Assembly (NCBI GenBank): GCA_021904315.1
Contig: CM038920.1
Location: 186,001 to 250,000 of the forward strand
Direction: 5' to 3'
Length of the DNA: 64,000 bases
Source: Sphagnum magellanicum
Lineage: Eukaryota; Streptophyta; Sphagnopsida; Sphagnales; Sphagnaceae
A program made the position numbers and the translations under genes. Under the pieces are notes generated by a model, which made no database searches, was not told where the DNA came from, and worked only from the letters and a program-made list of their open reading frames with translations. Shown piece after piece: positions 1 through 12,700 of this stretch. Within the stretch, counting starts at the first letter, position 1. Every line of letters begins with the position of its first letter.

Positions 1-272
1 AATGGATGTCAGTTGCCATTTTAGCAAACTTAATAGATATATTGGTAATTGCAATGATCAGATTGCCCAGAAAAACAATTTTGCCACTAATAATAATATG
101 CTGGATGTCAAATGTATTATTATGATGCATGTGAAAATTGGCTGCACCAGAAACCCTAACCATTATGAACAGGGAGGGGGTTTGGATACTGGAACTTATC
201 AACATATAAAAACAAAGAAATAATTTTGAACAGATTGATACCTACTAAATAAGTAACTTACTACTTACTTAC

Positions 273-440
273 AAGTTGAACAACGTTGGGGTATATTTGC
301 CGTCTCCAGTCTATTCCCCTGGTCAGCTGTATGTTGCTATCTCACGGGTCACAAGCAGTGCAAACATCAAGATTTTCAGCGGCCAGGGTCCCGATGGATA
401 CATGCGGAATGTCGTATATAAAGAGGTTTTGGAAATGTAG
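273..440 (+). pseudogene. C-terminal fragment of a PIF1/Helitron-type helicase
   Basis: An open stretch in one frame reads NVGVYLPSPVYSPGQLYVAI, then SRVTSSANIKIF, then NVVYKEVLEM and a stop at 438-440. The GQLYVAxSRVTS block is the conserved last helicase motif of PIF1-like helicases, which in plant genomes are mostly carried by Helitron transposons. Nothing recognisable of the rest of the helicase is seen upstream in this window, so this is either the tail of an element running off the left edge or an isolated relic. Family call is firm; the Helitron assignment is inference. Confidence 0.75.
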
Positions 441-1203
441 TTTGTAATTGTAATTTTGTAATATGTACCATTAAATACACACACCCCTGTGCATTAGGCA
501 CGAGGTTCAAACTAATAAATTACAACGGAAGGCTTTGAAGCATGGTCACACAACCGATGTTTTTAATTGTGTTGAATCATTTTGTCACCATAACATGGTT
601 CAAATTGAAGATGATATGCAAATTCACCTCTAGAGTATGCAGAGGGGTTCACTAGAAGGAATTCCAAAATACATGACTCATGATAGATCTAAAATATAAA
701 CCCAAAAAGTCATGGATTCCCAACAAGGGCTTTTATTTTGATTTTGTGACATAGCCACATTGGTGATTATCCACAAGAGGAATTAGCTAAATTTGGCTAT
801 AGGTTAGAGAGGAAAATAATTAAAAAAAAGAATCTTGCTATATATTTGGAGACGTCAGCTTGAACCTATTGTCTAAATAGGATGATTTTAGACAAAGAAT
901 TCCTTGAAATTTGGTGACTTTGGTGCAATTTTTTTCACAAAAATCCTTTGTATGAGTTCCAATGGGATTGTTTTTGTCGACAAGAGTCCATATTTTGCCA
1001 AAAATGTTTTTTTGCCCAAAGCCTGAATTTTCTCATAGTTATTACAAAACCTAAATTCATTTATAAGGGTACAATTGGATTAGAAATAGTGGATAAATAT
1101 AATATAGATCTTGTTTTTCAAAGGTTGCGATGTTTTCTTAGAATTAAAGAAAATTTGTTAGTTAAAAAAAAACCGCATTGAAATTTAAGAGAAACTCTTT
1201 TTT
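441..1203. other. AT-rich spacer, nothing recognised
   Basis: This stretch between the helicase tail and the tandem repeat contains no open frame with recognisable similarity. Composition is AT-rich with short A and T runs. Confidence 0.5.
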
Positions 1204-2040
1204 GGGCTTCTAACAATAAATTTGGTTGTAAATTAAAATTTTGGTTTTTATTTATTTTCTTTTTGCAAAATTTATAGTTTTGAATGTTTGGCAAATTTTT
1301 TGAATTTACAATTTTTAAAAAAAAATTCGAAATTTGTTTTGTCGCCAGAGTGTGAAAATTTCTCCCCCAAAAAATCGCACTTTGTAATTAAGTTAAATCC
1401 GGTTATATTACAGTTAAGCTAATTAAAGTTGATGAAGAAAGGGTAAATTAGGGCAACACTTGCGCCACACAACACAATTTGGGGCTTCTAACAATAAATA
1501 TGGTTGTAATTTAAACAATAGGCTTTTTTAATTTTATTTTTTTGAAATTTGTGGTTTTTGAAAGTTTGGCAAATTTTTTCAATTTACACTTAAAAAAACA
1601 AAAACAATTTCAAATTTTTTTTTTTTTCCAGTGCGAAAATTCGCCGCCCAAAAAACATAACTTGTATTAAGTTAAATCCGGTTATATTATAGTTAAGCTA
1701 ATTAAAGTTGATTAAGTAAAAGTAAATTAGGGCAACACCTGCGCCAGAAGACACAATTTTGGGCTTTTAATAATAAATAAGTTTGTAAATTAATTTAATA
1801 GTCTTTGTTATGTTTTTTTTTTCAAAATTTTTGGTTTCGAAAGATTGACAATTTTTTTTTTTCCAATTTACACTAGAAAAACAAAAAAAAATTCTTTTTT
1901 TTTTTTTTGTCGCCACAGTGCGAAAATTTGCCTCCAAAAAAACACAACTTGTAATTAAGTTAAATCCGGTTATATTATAATTAAGCTAATTAAAGTTGAT
2001 TAAGTAAAGTAAATTAGGGCAACACCCGCGCCACACGGCA
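1204..2040. repeat. three tandem copies of a ~280-bp unit
   Basis: Units begin at about 1204, 1482 and 1761 with GGGCTTCTAACAATAAAT or a close variant. Each passes through a T-rich core, then GTTAAATCCGGTTATATTA, then TTAAGCTAATTAAAGTTGAT, and closes with AGGGCAACACxxGCGCCA. The spacing is 278-280 bp. The array stops just where the PAT1 leader begins, so it sits in the promoter-proximal region of that gene. Confidence 0.9.
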
Positions 2041-2355
2041 CCACGAGAGCAAGAGCGCAACATATTAGGGTTTCCTTTTTGCTTTGTATTTCTCCTCTCA
2101 CAGCCCCCGAAGCACGAAATTCTCGCTCCCCACACAAATCTGTTAGAAATTCCCCGCAATTCTCACACAAAATCCAAAACAGAGAATCACAAATTGGCTG
2201 CTTCCTCGCTCTGATCTCGTAGCTCGGATCTGTTGTAATCAGTTTTGTCACTCGCATCATCGCATCGGATATTCGTTCTTTCTTTCTTTCCTTCTTGTTG
2301 TTGTTGTATTTTCTTTTTCTTTTGGTTGTTGGAGGTTAGGAGATGTGTAAGTTGT

Positions 2356-2411
<56 letters not shown>

Positions 2412-2710
2412 GAGGTGTTTTGATTTTTGATTTTTGCCTTTTGTTTTGTTTTTGTTCTTTTGCTGTTTACGAACGAATGAGGGATTTTTGTTTTTGGGGT
2501 CGCATTTGACGAATTGAATCGACGCTTTGCCGTATTTGAAGGGCAACTTTTGTTTTTGTTTTCAGGGTTGTGTGTTTGGCTGTGAATTTTTTGGTTCCGG
2601 GAAAGCATCTTCCGTCTGTCTTTTGTGCTATTGACGAGCTAGCGTTGGAGCTGTGCTCTTTAAGTATCGCTCGATGAGGTCGAGGTGTTGATAGTCTTGG
2701 AAACCCTTAG

Positions 2711-2761
<51 letters not shown>

Positions 2762-3025
2762 TGTGTGTGTGTGTGTATTCTTTTTTGTTGGTGTTTTTGG
2801 GACTCGTTGCCACTTTTTTTTGCGGGTAGAAAGGAAGTTTGTTCGGCGGAAAACGCGGGGGCAGACGCGGCGTCTGCAACGGCTACCATGTGGAGCAACT
2901 GTACTTGTATCTAGTTTAGATTGACAGAAGAGTCGCAGAAAGCTAATACCAGCAAACGCTAATAAGGCTTTTCTAGTGGAGTTTTTTTGTTCTCTGCCAA
3001 AGCAAGTAAGAAGGCAACAACAACT
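2041..3025 (+). promoter_or_regulatory. Promoter/5' leader region of the PAT1 homologue with two GA tracts
   Basis: This gene-free stretch carries a GA dinucleotide run at about 2358-2400 and another at about 2712-2759, the latter followed by a GT run to about 2776. It also contains several short upstream reading frames. Plant GAGA-type tracts in leaders can bind BBR/BPC proteins; whether they act here is inference. The transcription start is not visible. Confidence 0.5.
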
Positions 3026-6000
3026 ATGCAGGATCTCGGCGAGAAGAAGCTTCAGAAGTCGGATCTCGTTGAGGGCAATGAGGAGAAGGGAGCCGACAGT
3101 GGCACAGCAGTGGAGAGCTCGTCTCAATCCCTAGCAGCATCACGTGAGGGGTTTCTTTCTTTCTTTCTTTGCTCACTGTTGTTTTCTTTAATCCCTAGAC
3201 ATACGCGTGTGGGGTTGTGACAAAACAGTACTTCTACCAGCCTTTGCAGTTCATCAGTGAGGATGACGATTCTCATGAGTGTTGTGAACTGACCAAGGGA
3301 CTGGGCGAGCAGGTGATGAGTTCTTTGATGCGTCTCAGTATGCATTTTTTGGGAGAGGTTCAAGTGAGGATGTTGAGCTCGGGGGTTTAGATGAAGATGA
3401 TGGTGGAGAGCAGCTTGATGATGGAGATGATGCCATTTCCAACACTGGTGACAGGGAGGGGGTGTGTACCTGTTTTTAAATTTTTGGGTTAAACAATATG
3501 CTCATTTGCATCATCCTGCACTGCCTTTTGCCATGCCCTTTTGGTTGTGATCTTGGTTACAACTCAGTGTGAAGGAGATTCTCATGTGATTAACTTGTTT
3601 TAAGCTTGTTCTTTTCATAATTGCTGTGTGTGTGTGACTTTGCAGTCTGCAAGTTTGGACACAACACCTGAATGGGCTGATGATGTATCGGATCTTACAT
3701 CATCCTTTCTCAAGGTAGATTTGAATTAGATTACCTGAAAAGGAGTTATCTCTCTATTGATGCTTTCAACAGGCTTCTGTTGGTGTGATTTGTGCTCACC
3801 AAATTTATATCAAGTTTGGCAAACTGTCGTGCTTCTTGTAAGAATTTGATGGATATTGTGATAATAACTTTTTTATGTCTTCCGTGTGTGTGAAGCTTAA
3901 TCACATATCACCTAGGCGGGAAGGACAGCAGAATGCAGTGGAAGAAGGGCGACCCCTGTCCACAAGCAGAGAGGGTATGAATGTGTGTTCTTCTTACTAG
4001 CAAGTTTGGGCTATCAAGTAGTGAGTTGAATTTGGAGATGTGTGTTTCAGTAATGATGTCTAAGCAGAGTCTGATTAAACCTTTGGTGTGGAACATTTCC
4101 AGCTGCTGGGTCACCTGAGTGGCTGTATGAGGGTAGTCCTGCTTCCAGTTGGCTGGATCGGACAATACAGGACAAAGAAGCTGATGGTGGGGATAAGGGT
4201 TGGTGGCCAAATCATCAACATCAGTCCATCCGTGGAAATGACTTTGAAGTCTCCCAGGCAACACTTCCTGCACATCAGCCTTTGCAGCCTCACCCACCAA
4301 TGCGCTGGTGGGGTGGAGATCCTGGACTAAGTCATGCAGCTTCCCCTCCTGCTCTTGGTGGAGCATACACCCCGACATCTGTGCGGCAACCACATCAGGT
4401 ATATTGACTATGTGCATTGTAACCCTCTTTGTGTGTACTTGTATTCTCAATGAATTCTTCGATTTCAAAGGAGTGAGTGCTCTAAGACAATGCTGCATGT
4501 TGGGCAGGTGCAGCGAGGGGCAGCTGTGGCACCACCTCAAGGGCTGCAGCCTGGGCAATATCGTCACCCCATGTCAGGGCTGCCTTCCCACTCCCTGAGT
4601 GGGGGTGTCTTGCCCACTCAGATGGTGTATGGTGCTGGTCAGCCTGCATTCAGCAGCACTGGACCCCTTTTGACACCTGCTCCAGAGCAACCAGGATCAT
4701 GGTTGCCTCGGCCAAGTGGGACAAGTGGACTGGTGGGAAATTCCAGACCCCAGCAAATGCCCTTAACTCCCCCACAGGTAATGCTCCAGTACCAAAGACC
4801 GCCACCATTGCACTCCAGTCCTCCACCACTGTATGGACAAATACCTGCTCACCCGATGCATGCTTCACCCCCTCCCACAGCACCACATATGATGCAGAAG
4901 CTGAGTGATGGTGGGGTGCCTGGTGAGTTCTGGGATCCACGAGATCAACGATATGACCCCCAGTATCATGCCCGGCAGACTCTTTCACAACAGCGCTTTC
5001 ACCAGCAGGTCTCACCACCTGATGCAAATCATGGAGGTAAGCAACACATCAGTATTGCCCACTTTTGGCACAGCTTAATACTTTGGCTGATGTGTTAATA
5101 CTGCTTTTTCTGTGATGTTGCCTCACGAAATGTTTGGATCATATTTCAGACTTCCTGATCATAGCAAACTACTAATGTCTCCAGTAGCAATGGTGTTATG
5201 GATCAGGATGCTAGTTTCTCCAATTTGTCCTATTTGAGATGTTAATGGGTTAATACAACATGGGCCTACAGTTGCCTAAACTGGAGAAGTTCTTCAGCCC
5301 TTGGCAGTGCAAGGTGTAGGTGTGTCTCAAGCTGAAATGCTGACTCCTGTACTAATCAAATGGGGTGCAGGTAGGGGAAGTCAAAATGGATGGCAGGTGC
5401 TACGGTCCAAGTACATGACAGCTGAGGAGATAGAGAATATAGTGCGTATTCAGTGGGCAGCCACACATAGCAGTGACCCCTACATTGATGATTACTATCA
5501 CCAGGCTGTGCAAGCCAAAAATACTGGGGGAACCCCTCATGGCCGTCGTCATTTTGCACCTTCCCACCCTCGTGATATGCCCTCACATACACGTGCTGCT
5601 GCTGAGCCCCATGCCTTCCTCCAGGTGGATGCATTGGGCAGGGTTCCCTTCTCATCCATCCGCAGGCCTCGGCCTCTTTTGGAAGTGGATCCTGCCATGG
5701 TGGACGGAATGGGGATAGGTGGTGGAGAGAATGGAAATGGAGATATCAGCATAGAGTCTATGTCATCACAAAGGCCATTGGAGCAAGAGCCGATGCTGGC
5801 AGCACGAATAGCAATTGAAGATGGTCTTTGTCTCCTGCTTGATGTTGATGATATTGATCGCTTGCTTGTTAGTCAACAGCATCCAGATGGGGGTGCCCAG
5901 CTGCGACGGAGGCGACAAATTCTTCTTGAGGGCTTGGCAGCCTCTCTTCAGTTGGCTGATCCATTGGGGAACCCAGCAGATATTGGGGCTGGCATAGTGA

Positions 6001-6743
6001 ATGGCCGTCTGATGGGTTTAAGTCCTAAAGATGATCTTGTCTTCTTGCGGCTCGTATCTTTGCCCAAGGGGAGAAAGCTTCTGACACGTTATCTTCAGTT
6101 GCTGACTCCTGGGAGTCAGCTTGTTTTGATTGTATGTATGGCTGTATTTCGTCACCTGCGCTTTTTGTTCAATGGGCCGCAGTCTGATGTAAGCTCTGCA
6201 GCAACAAGTGCAGGACTTGCCCATGTGATAGCTTTGGCAGTGTTGAATATGGACCTGCTCTCTTTAAGTGCATGCTTGCTCTCTGTGGTGTCAGTGGCTG
6301 AGCCACCTCCATTGTGTCCCATGGGCTCCCCATCTGGAGACGGGGCAACTGTAATTTTACGATCAGTTTTGGAACGGGCCAACATTGTTAGAAGAGATCG
6401 AAATGCACTTTACATTCTGCAGAATCTCAACATCTGGCAACATGCATTTGATGCATTTTTTGCACTATTGACAAAGTACTGTACCAATAAGTATGACAGT
6501 GTGATCCATTCTCTCATGATGTCATATCCAGGGAATATCCCTGCAATCAATGCTGCTGCAGATGAAGCCTTGAAGAAGGAGATCCCCGTGGAGCTTCTGC
6601 AAGCGACACTGCCACACACAAGTGAACTGCAGCGTAAGCTCTTGTATGACCTCATCACAAAGGGGGCTGGGACAATGAGTGGGTTATCACCAGGTGCCAG
6701 TGCTGATAGCCGCACCAGTAACACTGCAACTGTGCGAGGATGA
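3026..6743 (+). CDS. PAT1: PAT1 homologue, mRNA decapping activator
   Basis: Proposed exons are 3026-3143, 3313-3461, 3646-3714, 3896-3974, 4103-4398, 4508-5036 and 5287-6743, which join in frame to 898 codons. PAT1 proteins link deadenylated mRNA and LSM1-7 to decapping in cytoplasmic P-bodies. Diagnostic signatures are FDASQYAFFG near residues 44-53 followed by an acidic stretch, SKYMTAEEI near 454, and DPYIDDYYHQA near 477-487. A long Pro/Gln-rich middle is encoded by exons 5-6. The last exon is long and encodes the C-terminal helical domain. The acceptor at 5286 is the least certain: it has a weak pyrimidine tract and was chosen because the nearer AG at 5271 gives an in-frame stop. Other junctions are canonical GT-AG. 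The start at 3026 keeps frame with exon 2 but other upstream exons cannot be excluded. Confidence 0.93.
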
Positions 6744-7330
6744 TTCCAGTTATTCAGCTGAAGCTTGTACAATTTGTTTTTGCACTTCTGGGAGAAGACC
6801 AGAAAGTGAGGAGTGGGTAAATATGGAGGTGGTTATCTTTCTCACCTTTTCTCTGGTTTTTGTTAGGTTGAATAAGTTGGAGAGTGCTACAAGTGGGCAC
6901 CCCCAGTCATCGTAAGTGTAGTAAGAGACCTGTGAAATCCCCTTTGCCTTAGGCTTGTCTATTGAAATCAGTACAAGCATTTTCAACATTGTGCTGCTTG
7001 TTCTGTCTGTGAATTTCGACCTAGTGTTAAGAACCTCCAATCCTTGTATATTGTAGGTTGACAGCTAGAATTACTAACAAACAGTATTAGACCATGATTT
7101 GGTACCCACTGAAGGAGTGACTTTGGGGCCTACTTGTAGTTTTTCTCTCCTCCTGCTTCTGCCATTTATGCCACTTGGTTTGGTGTGTTACATCCCTCCT
7201 TTCGCTTTATGTATGGAGTTTTTTTGGAAACTAAGTGGGAACTTATATGATTGTAATGACATTCGAGGGGTAGCTGCTGCATTAGAAATTGTTCCATTCC
7301 CTCCCTGTAATAAATACCTTATTCTAGTTT
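6744..7330 (+). other. PAT1 3' untranslated region with AATAAA
   Basis: The sequence after the PAT1 stop has no further coding similarity. An AATAAA at 7309-7314 is the best polyadenylation signal seen, in a T-rich context. The exact cleavage site is not visible. Confidence 0.55.
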
Positions 7331-9737
7331 TTGCTGTTACACTGCTTATGGATATGTAGACTATTGAGCCACTGCTCATGGCTATGTGAGATGATGCTAC
7401 TCCTATATAACCTCTCTAGACCTGATCTTGTTGGAGCAGACCTCTGGATGCCAGGTTGGAGGGTGCTCCAATCAAAGGGTTTTCTTTCTTGCCAGTGTGT
7501 TCTCAGTGAGACATCATCATTCCTTGAGCGGCCTGACGAAGAGCAACCTGTCATGAGATTTTAGAGAACTCATATGTATGTAAATATGTACATGTCATTT
7601 GTTATTAGCCAATAGTTAGTATCTTAGATTCATTTGCTTGTGCATGGACAAGTGAATCAAATCAATGTTATGCTCACAAGTTTGTTGCAGCTTATGTGAT
7701 GATACTACTGATTTTTTAATGAGCTTATGTCATTGAGTGCTAGCCAACATCACGAACGAATCTTCCTCAAGAAGCATTTGGAGGACACAGACATCATTTC
7801 CAAGTCTTGGAGTTTTCAAGTTGAAACTGATTTGTAGTATTGATCAATTTGTAGCCAGGAGAGAGAGGATGATACCTCCATTGAAAGGTAGAATTGTTTT
7901 TTCCAGTTTGGTTTTCATTAGATGAAAGCAATTTCATCAAATGAAATTATGCAGAAAACTAGTTGATTCTTTGCATCTCCAAATAGAAGACATTCAGCAT
8001 TTCACAGGATTTCTGACTACACTAGATTTAACCTGTGACATGATTGGATTTGGTGTAATTGTTCACAGAATTGTTTACAGTTGTATCTGATTTTTCATAA
8101 ACAATATTTAATGAGAATATTAACAAACAAAAATCATGTTCGGAAAGGGGGCTAACTTTTCTTCCTTATTTAAGGAAAACATAAACCATATTTAAAAATG
8201 GAGCTCTGATATTTGCATCACTGCCAATCTACATGATGCCAATCTTCAGAATGCCCTTCTACGCCTCTAAACACACCTGGTTCTCAGGGAAAGATGATAT
8301 AATGTTTTGAACAAAATAGGTAGCATTTTGATTCTGCTTTAGCCCATTACTTTAAAGCTGAAGTGGAATAAATAAGTGTAATATAAAAAACAAGATCTTA
8401 TTATATATAGAATATTAGTCATGTAAGTCCCAAATTCAGGTCTACTATAGAATCTTGGATGACCAAAAAAAAAGAAAAAAGTACACACAATTGCAAATAC
8501 AAACAATAATTTAGAACCATACATTGACAAGACAACCTATTCACCATACTAATCAATTAGATGAGGTGCCTCCAAAGTTCAATTTTTTTTAATGGCAATG
8601 AGCCAACTGAATGGCCTATCACTAAAACAATTCTATATAGGCTCCCTGAAATCAAAAAGTTCTACTTTGGATTGTAGGCTTCTGTACCTTTGGCCCAGAT
8701 ATATAGGTGAAAGGAGAACAACATTTGCCAAAGCATATGAGAGAAAAGTGAGGTGCAATTGGAAACTCTTTGGAGAACATGTCAGGAACTTGGCAACTCT
8801 TTGCTTTGAGATGAATTCAAATCCCTTGATTGCATCATTTCAAGATAAGTGAAGGATCATTTGTGTTTTGCGTGTTTACTCAATTGTTGGATTCGATGAA
8901 TCCTCTTTAAATCTTCTAGGATTCTTTCCAATCTTCAACACTGAAGGGCTTTCAAGCAAGGACCTAATTATAAAAGACTGAAGAGCCAAAGATCAGCTAA
9001 TAGCTGAGGCTCCTATCCTTGTTATCATATCAAACAACTTGCTGGTACATTTTATTTGCTGAAGATTAGATAAACAAACTTCAGCTACCAATTGTTGCTT
9101 GCACAGGAGCTGTATTTTGTCATTCATGAGGTGCACAGAGTTGTGGAGGAGGTGGTGCGACTATGTTCATCCTCTGTGAAACACAAACCACACCAACTTC
9201 AGATGCTTTTTCCCCTTTTGGATATACAAAAGCTCTCTAGTCTATGACAAGAACCATCAATTGCAATTAAGACACTACACTGTAAGTATTAAGCATAAGA
9301 AGCATCTGAGAAATACGTTCCACATATAGCATATTTTGTAAAGGGAATTTTTAGAAAACTCAGTGGTAATTCTCCTTTCCCAATTCCAGCCAACCCTACT
9401 GAAAGCTTAAACTAAGAGTTTGTTGTTTCAGTTTTGTGTAGTGATAGAAAATGTGGCAACAATCAAGTGGCTTGCCTCAGTGGTCACAGGGTGGATGAAT
9501 GACAGGTGCCAAGCATGCAAAAGGTAACCAGTGTCACCTGGCAATGCAAAACTTGGTCGTTGATATCCCCTGCAAAACACTCACCATTTGCAAGCATTAC
9601 ATTACAGCAAAGGTTTGTCAACAAGATCTGTGAAGGTGGCTCATCATCAAGTCCTCCAGAAAGTTGTGATTGTGTGAGAACTTTCTGGAGACCAGCATCA
9701 ATAATGGACCAGTGAGGTACTTCTGCAGCAAGATGTA
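7331..9737. other. Intergenic region between convergent genes, nothing recognised
   Basis: This interval lies between the end of PAT1 and the end of the pseudouridine synthase, which point towards each other. Short open frames exist but none resembles a known protein. The part next to 9737 probably includes the 3' untranslated region, or an extra terminal exon, of the minus-strand gene. Confidence 0.5.
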
Positions 9738-12700
9738 CTATGCTGCTGTTATTAACCTATGGTGGTGGTGCAAATGGTAGCCCTTTCCTGGAAAAGCATA
9801 GTTTTGTGGTTGACCATTCATTTAGAAGCCACTTATTACTAATTCTCTTTTGCACTTGGAACCAAAAAAACTACATCTGCAAAGGAAGATGGGGTCTCTA
9901 TGAAAAAACAGGTCCTGAAAACTTGCCCATCATCTGCAGGGTCTAGATCCTCCTCTAGGTTTCTGCTGATGGCAGTTATGGAAAGAGGTCTTGGTTGTCC
10001 CCCTGCCAGGTAGAGAGGATCACCTGTATCAGGAAACACATTTGAACCCTTTGAATCAGTTGCCAATAGATTCAAGACAATTATCAATTTGCATGGATTT
10101 CTAACAAAAGTGGCTTGGTGACATACAGATTCCATTCAAAATATATCCTAATTGAGGCATCCTTAACCAGAGACTCTCTAGAAGCAATCATGTTAGCTTT
10201 TACCAATCCAGTAGCTCAAATTGCACCATCATGACCTAAGAATGCTTTTGAAAGTTCACATGAATCAATTCTCTATGTTGTAGTATATTGAGCTATTGCT
10301 CATAGTGTGAGACTTAAGACATCAATGAGACACACCATGCTTCAAATCCATTTGGTTTTGACACATATCCTCCTCCCTGGCTGATTCTTATTGTCTGCCT
10401 AGAGCTTGCACATTATGTACATGTACAAAGTGTTCACCCATTTGGAAGTTGAATTCCAGAAGTAAAGTGTTGAATGTGAAATCAAAAGCAGCTTGTTTCA
10501 AAATATTACAAAGAATTCTATTTTGCACTTTTTTGAAGTTAAGTGTGAGTCAAAATATCCTGCAGGGAAGAAGACAATGGCAGAATGATATTCTCCTTAC
10601 CCACTAGTGGATGGCCAATAGCTGCTAAGTGTATCCGTATTTGATGGGGTCTTCCTGTGAAAATTTGCACCTGTATGTCAACAAAAATATTTGAAAATCA
10701 CAAGCTTCATGTCACTGCTTGGCAACAGCTGTCTTACAATCATATATCTGTGTGGAGAGTTCTCTTCTAATCAATCTGATGGATAGTTATTTTGTAACCA
10801 ATTTTTAAACTATCGATGTACTGCTCTCAAGTCAAATGGCAGAAGTGATCAGCAATGTTGTAGGAGAAGGATTTGGCAATTTTCAGGTGTTCAGAACTTT
10901 TCAAGTTTGTGCCTCAGCATGAATGAACCAGGATGTACCTCAACCAAACTCTGATTGTCAATGAGATTTCGCCACAGGACTGTCACCCTGCTTCGTGATG
11001 GTTTCCCTCCTGCACCTGCAAACAAAGAACAACTGCTGTAGTAAAGAGAATGAGTTAGATTAGGAGTGAAATCTCTGCATGACAAATCATAATGTAGTCC
11101 ACTTACTATACCAGTTTCACAGGCCATGTAAAGTCCGCCAGCAACTCCTGCATACCTAACTTTACCTATAGGCTGGTCCACTACCACCTGCAAAAACATA
11201 ACATACACCCTGCAATTAGAACATGAGAATATCTGTTGGCCACCTTCATCCAAGAAGATATGCTCAAGCTTCAGAAATATTCTTTAGAAAACTCCAACAA
11301 TCAATTTGCAGAAGATAATAAGGTGTTAGTGCATATGTTTCAGGGAGAAAAACCTCATCAGTTGGGATGATCCCACTTGCTAGAGCGCGGTATGTTTTAG
11401 TAATTCGTCGCTCTGCTTCAGAATCATCTTCACACCTACAACAACGCATTTAAAACAGAAAAGGTAGAGCAATAAGGTTACACATGAGAAATTCCACCAA
11501 GCAGTGGGTGTAGATACTAATCCAATAACTCTAGTAAAACCTTTGGCCAAACAATTCGACAAAAACCTGTTTTGTGCGACAGTTCTGGAACCAACAGGAA
11601 GACTAAGTCATGATGTCAATTAGCACTCGAGAAGTACACAATATGAAAAAGGTCAACAAAGCATCCTCATTCAAGCTGCAACAAGCTTCTGAAGGTCAGC
11701 TGCATTTGCTTAGCTTTTCCTCTGTACAAGCAAGCATCTAAGTCAAGACATAAATTTTTTATGTATTTCTGAAAATACCAGCCTACACACAGACCACCAA
11801 TTCCTTCCATTTGCCATTGAATCCCAGACATCCATACCTAGATTGGTGAGCACATATCTAAGAAATTGTAGAGAAATCTCCACAACAACAATTTGAAGGT
11901 AATATGACAAAGAGTGAAGTCATAACCTTGTGGGAGTTGTGCAAAAAGTGCCAGACCATCACCTTGATCGTGACTAGCAGTGACAAGCTGCCATGACTAC
12001 CCAATCAATTCAACAACTTATGACTGTAGGTGTAGACAATAATACAATTTTCTGCCCAAATTTCAGGCAAACAAATATACAAAATCTACATCCTGAGCTT
12101 CTGTTCCATTTCCAAAAGTATGAGAGGACTTTGTCATGATGTTGGCTAGCACTAAAGAGACATAGCTAATGAAAAAAACGTCAATATGGTATCCTCATGT
12201 GAGTCTGAAGTAAGTTTCAGTTTGGCTTTGCCCCTGTACAAGTAAGCATTTAAGCCAGACCAAATCAGATACAGAAATACTTGGCATTTCTCAAAATTCC
12301 AGTCTGAATGCACAGACCACTATTTCCTTGTGTTCAACAGTGAATGCTAGATAGCTGTATCTAGATTGCTGAGAAGACACATCTTAATCCCATCAAGCCA
12401 ACTTTGTGAATGCTTCCAGCTACCCTAGACAGACAAGAGACAGATGATTTTCAGCCAGTCCTCCAATAGAGAGCAACAGTTGCTGAAGAACTTGTGATGA
12501 TTCTTTGAGAAATAGTCTTGTGTCAGTGTACATTGTAGTCTCTACATCTATTTTGTGTACCTTACAGAGAAGTCACAAACTGACAGAGGAATGAGAAATG
12601 ACGACCAACCTGCTTCTGCTGCTTGCAGAAGTGCCAGCAGCTAAATCAGCAGCAATTTGTGACTTTGCAGCTGGTGATTTTGCACAGAGCAGAACTCCTG

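Noticed and set aside
2187..2608. Ser/Leu and Arg/Glu repeat open frames around 2187-2608 and 2660-3127
   Set aside because: They are produced by the GA/CT microsatellites in the PAT1 leader.
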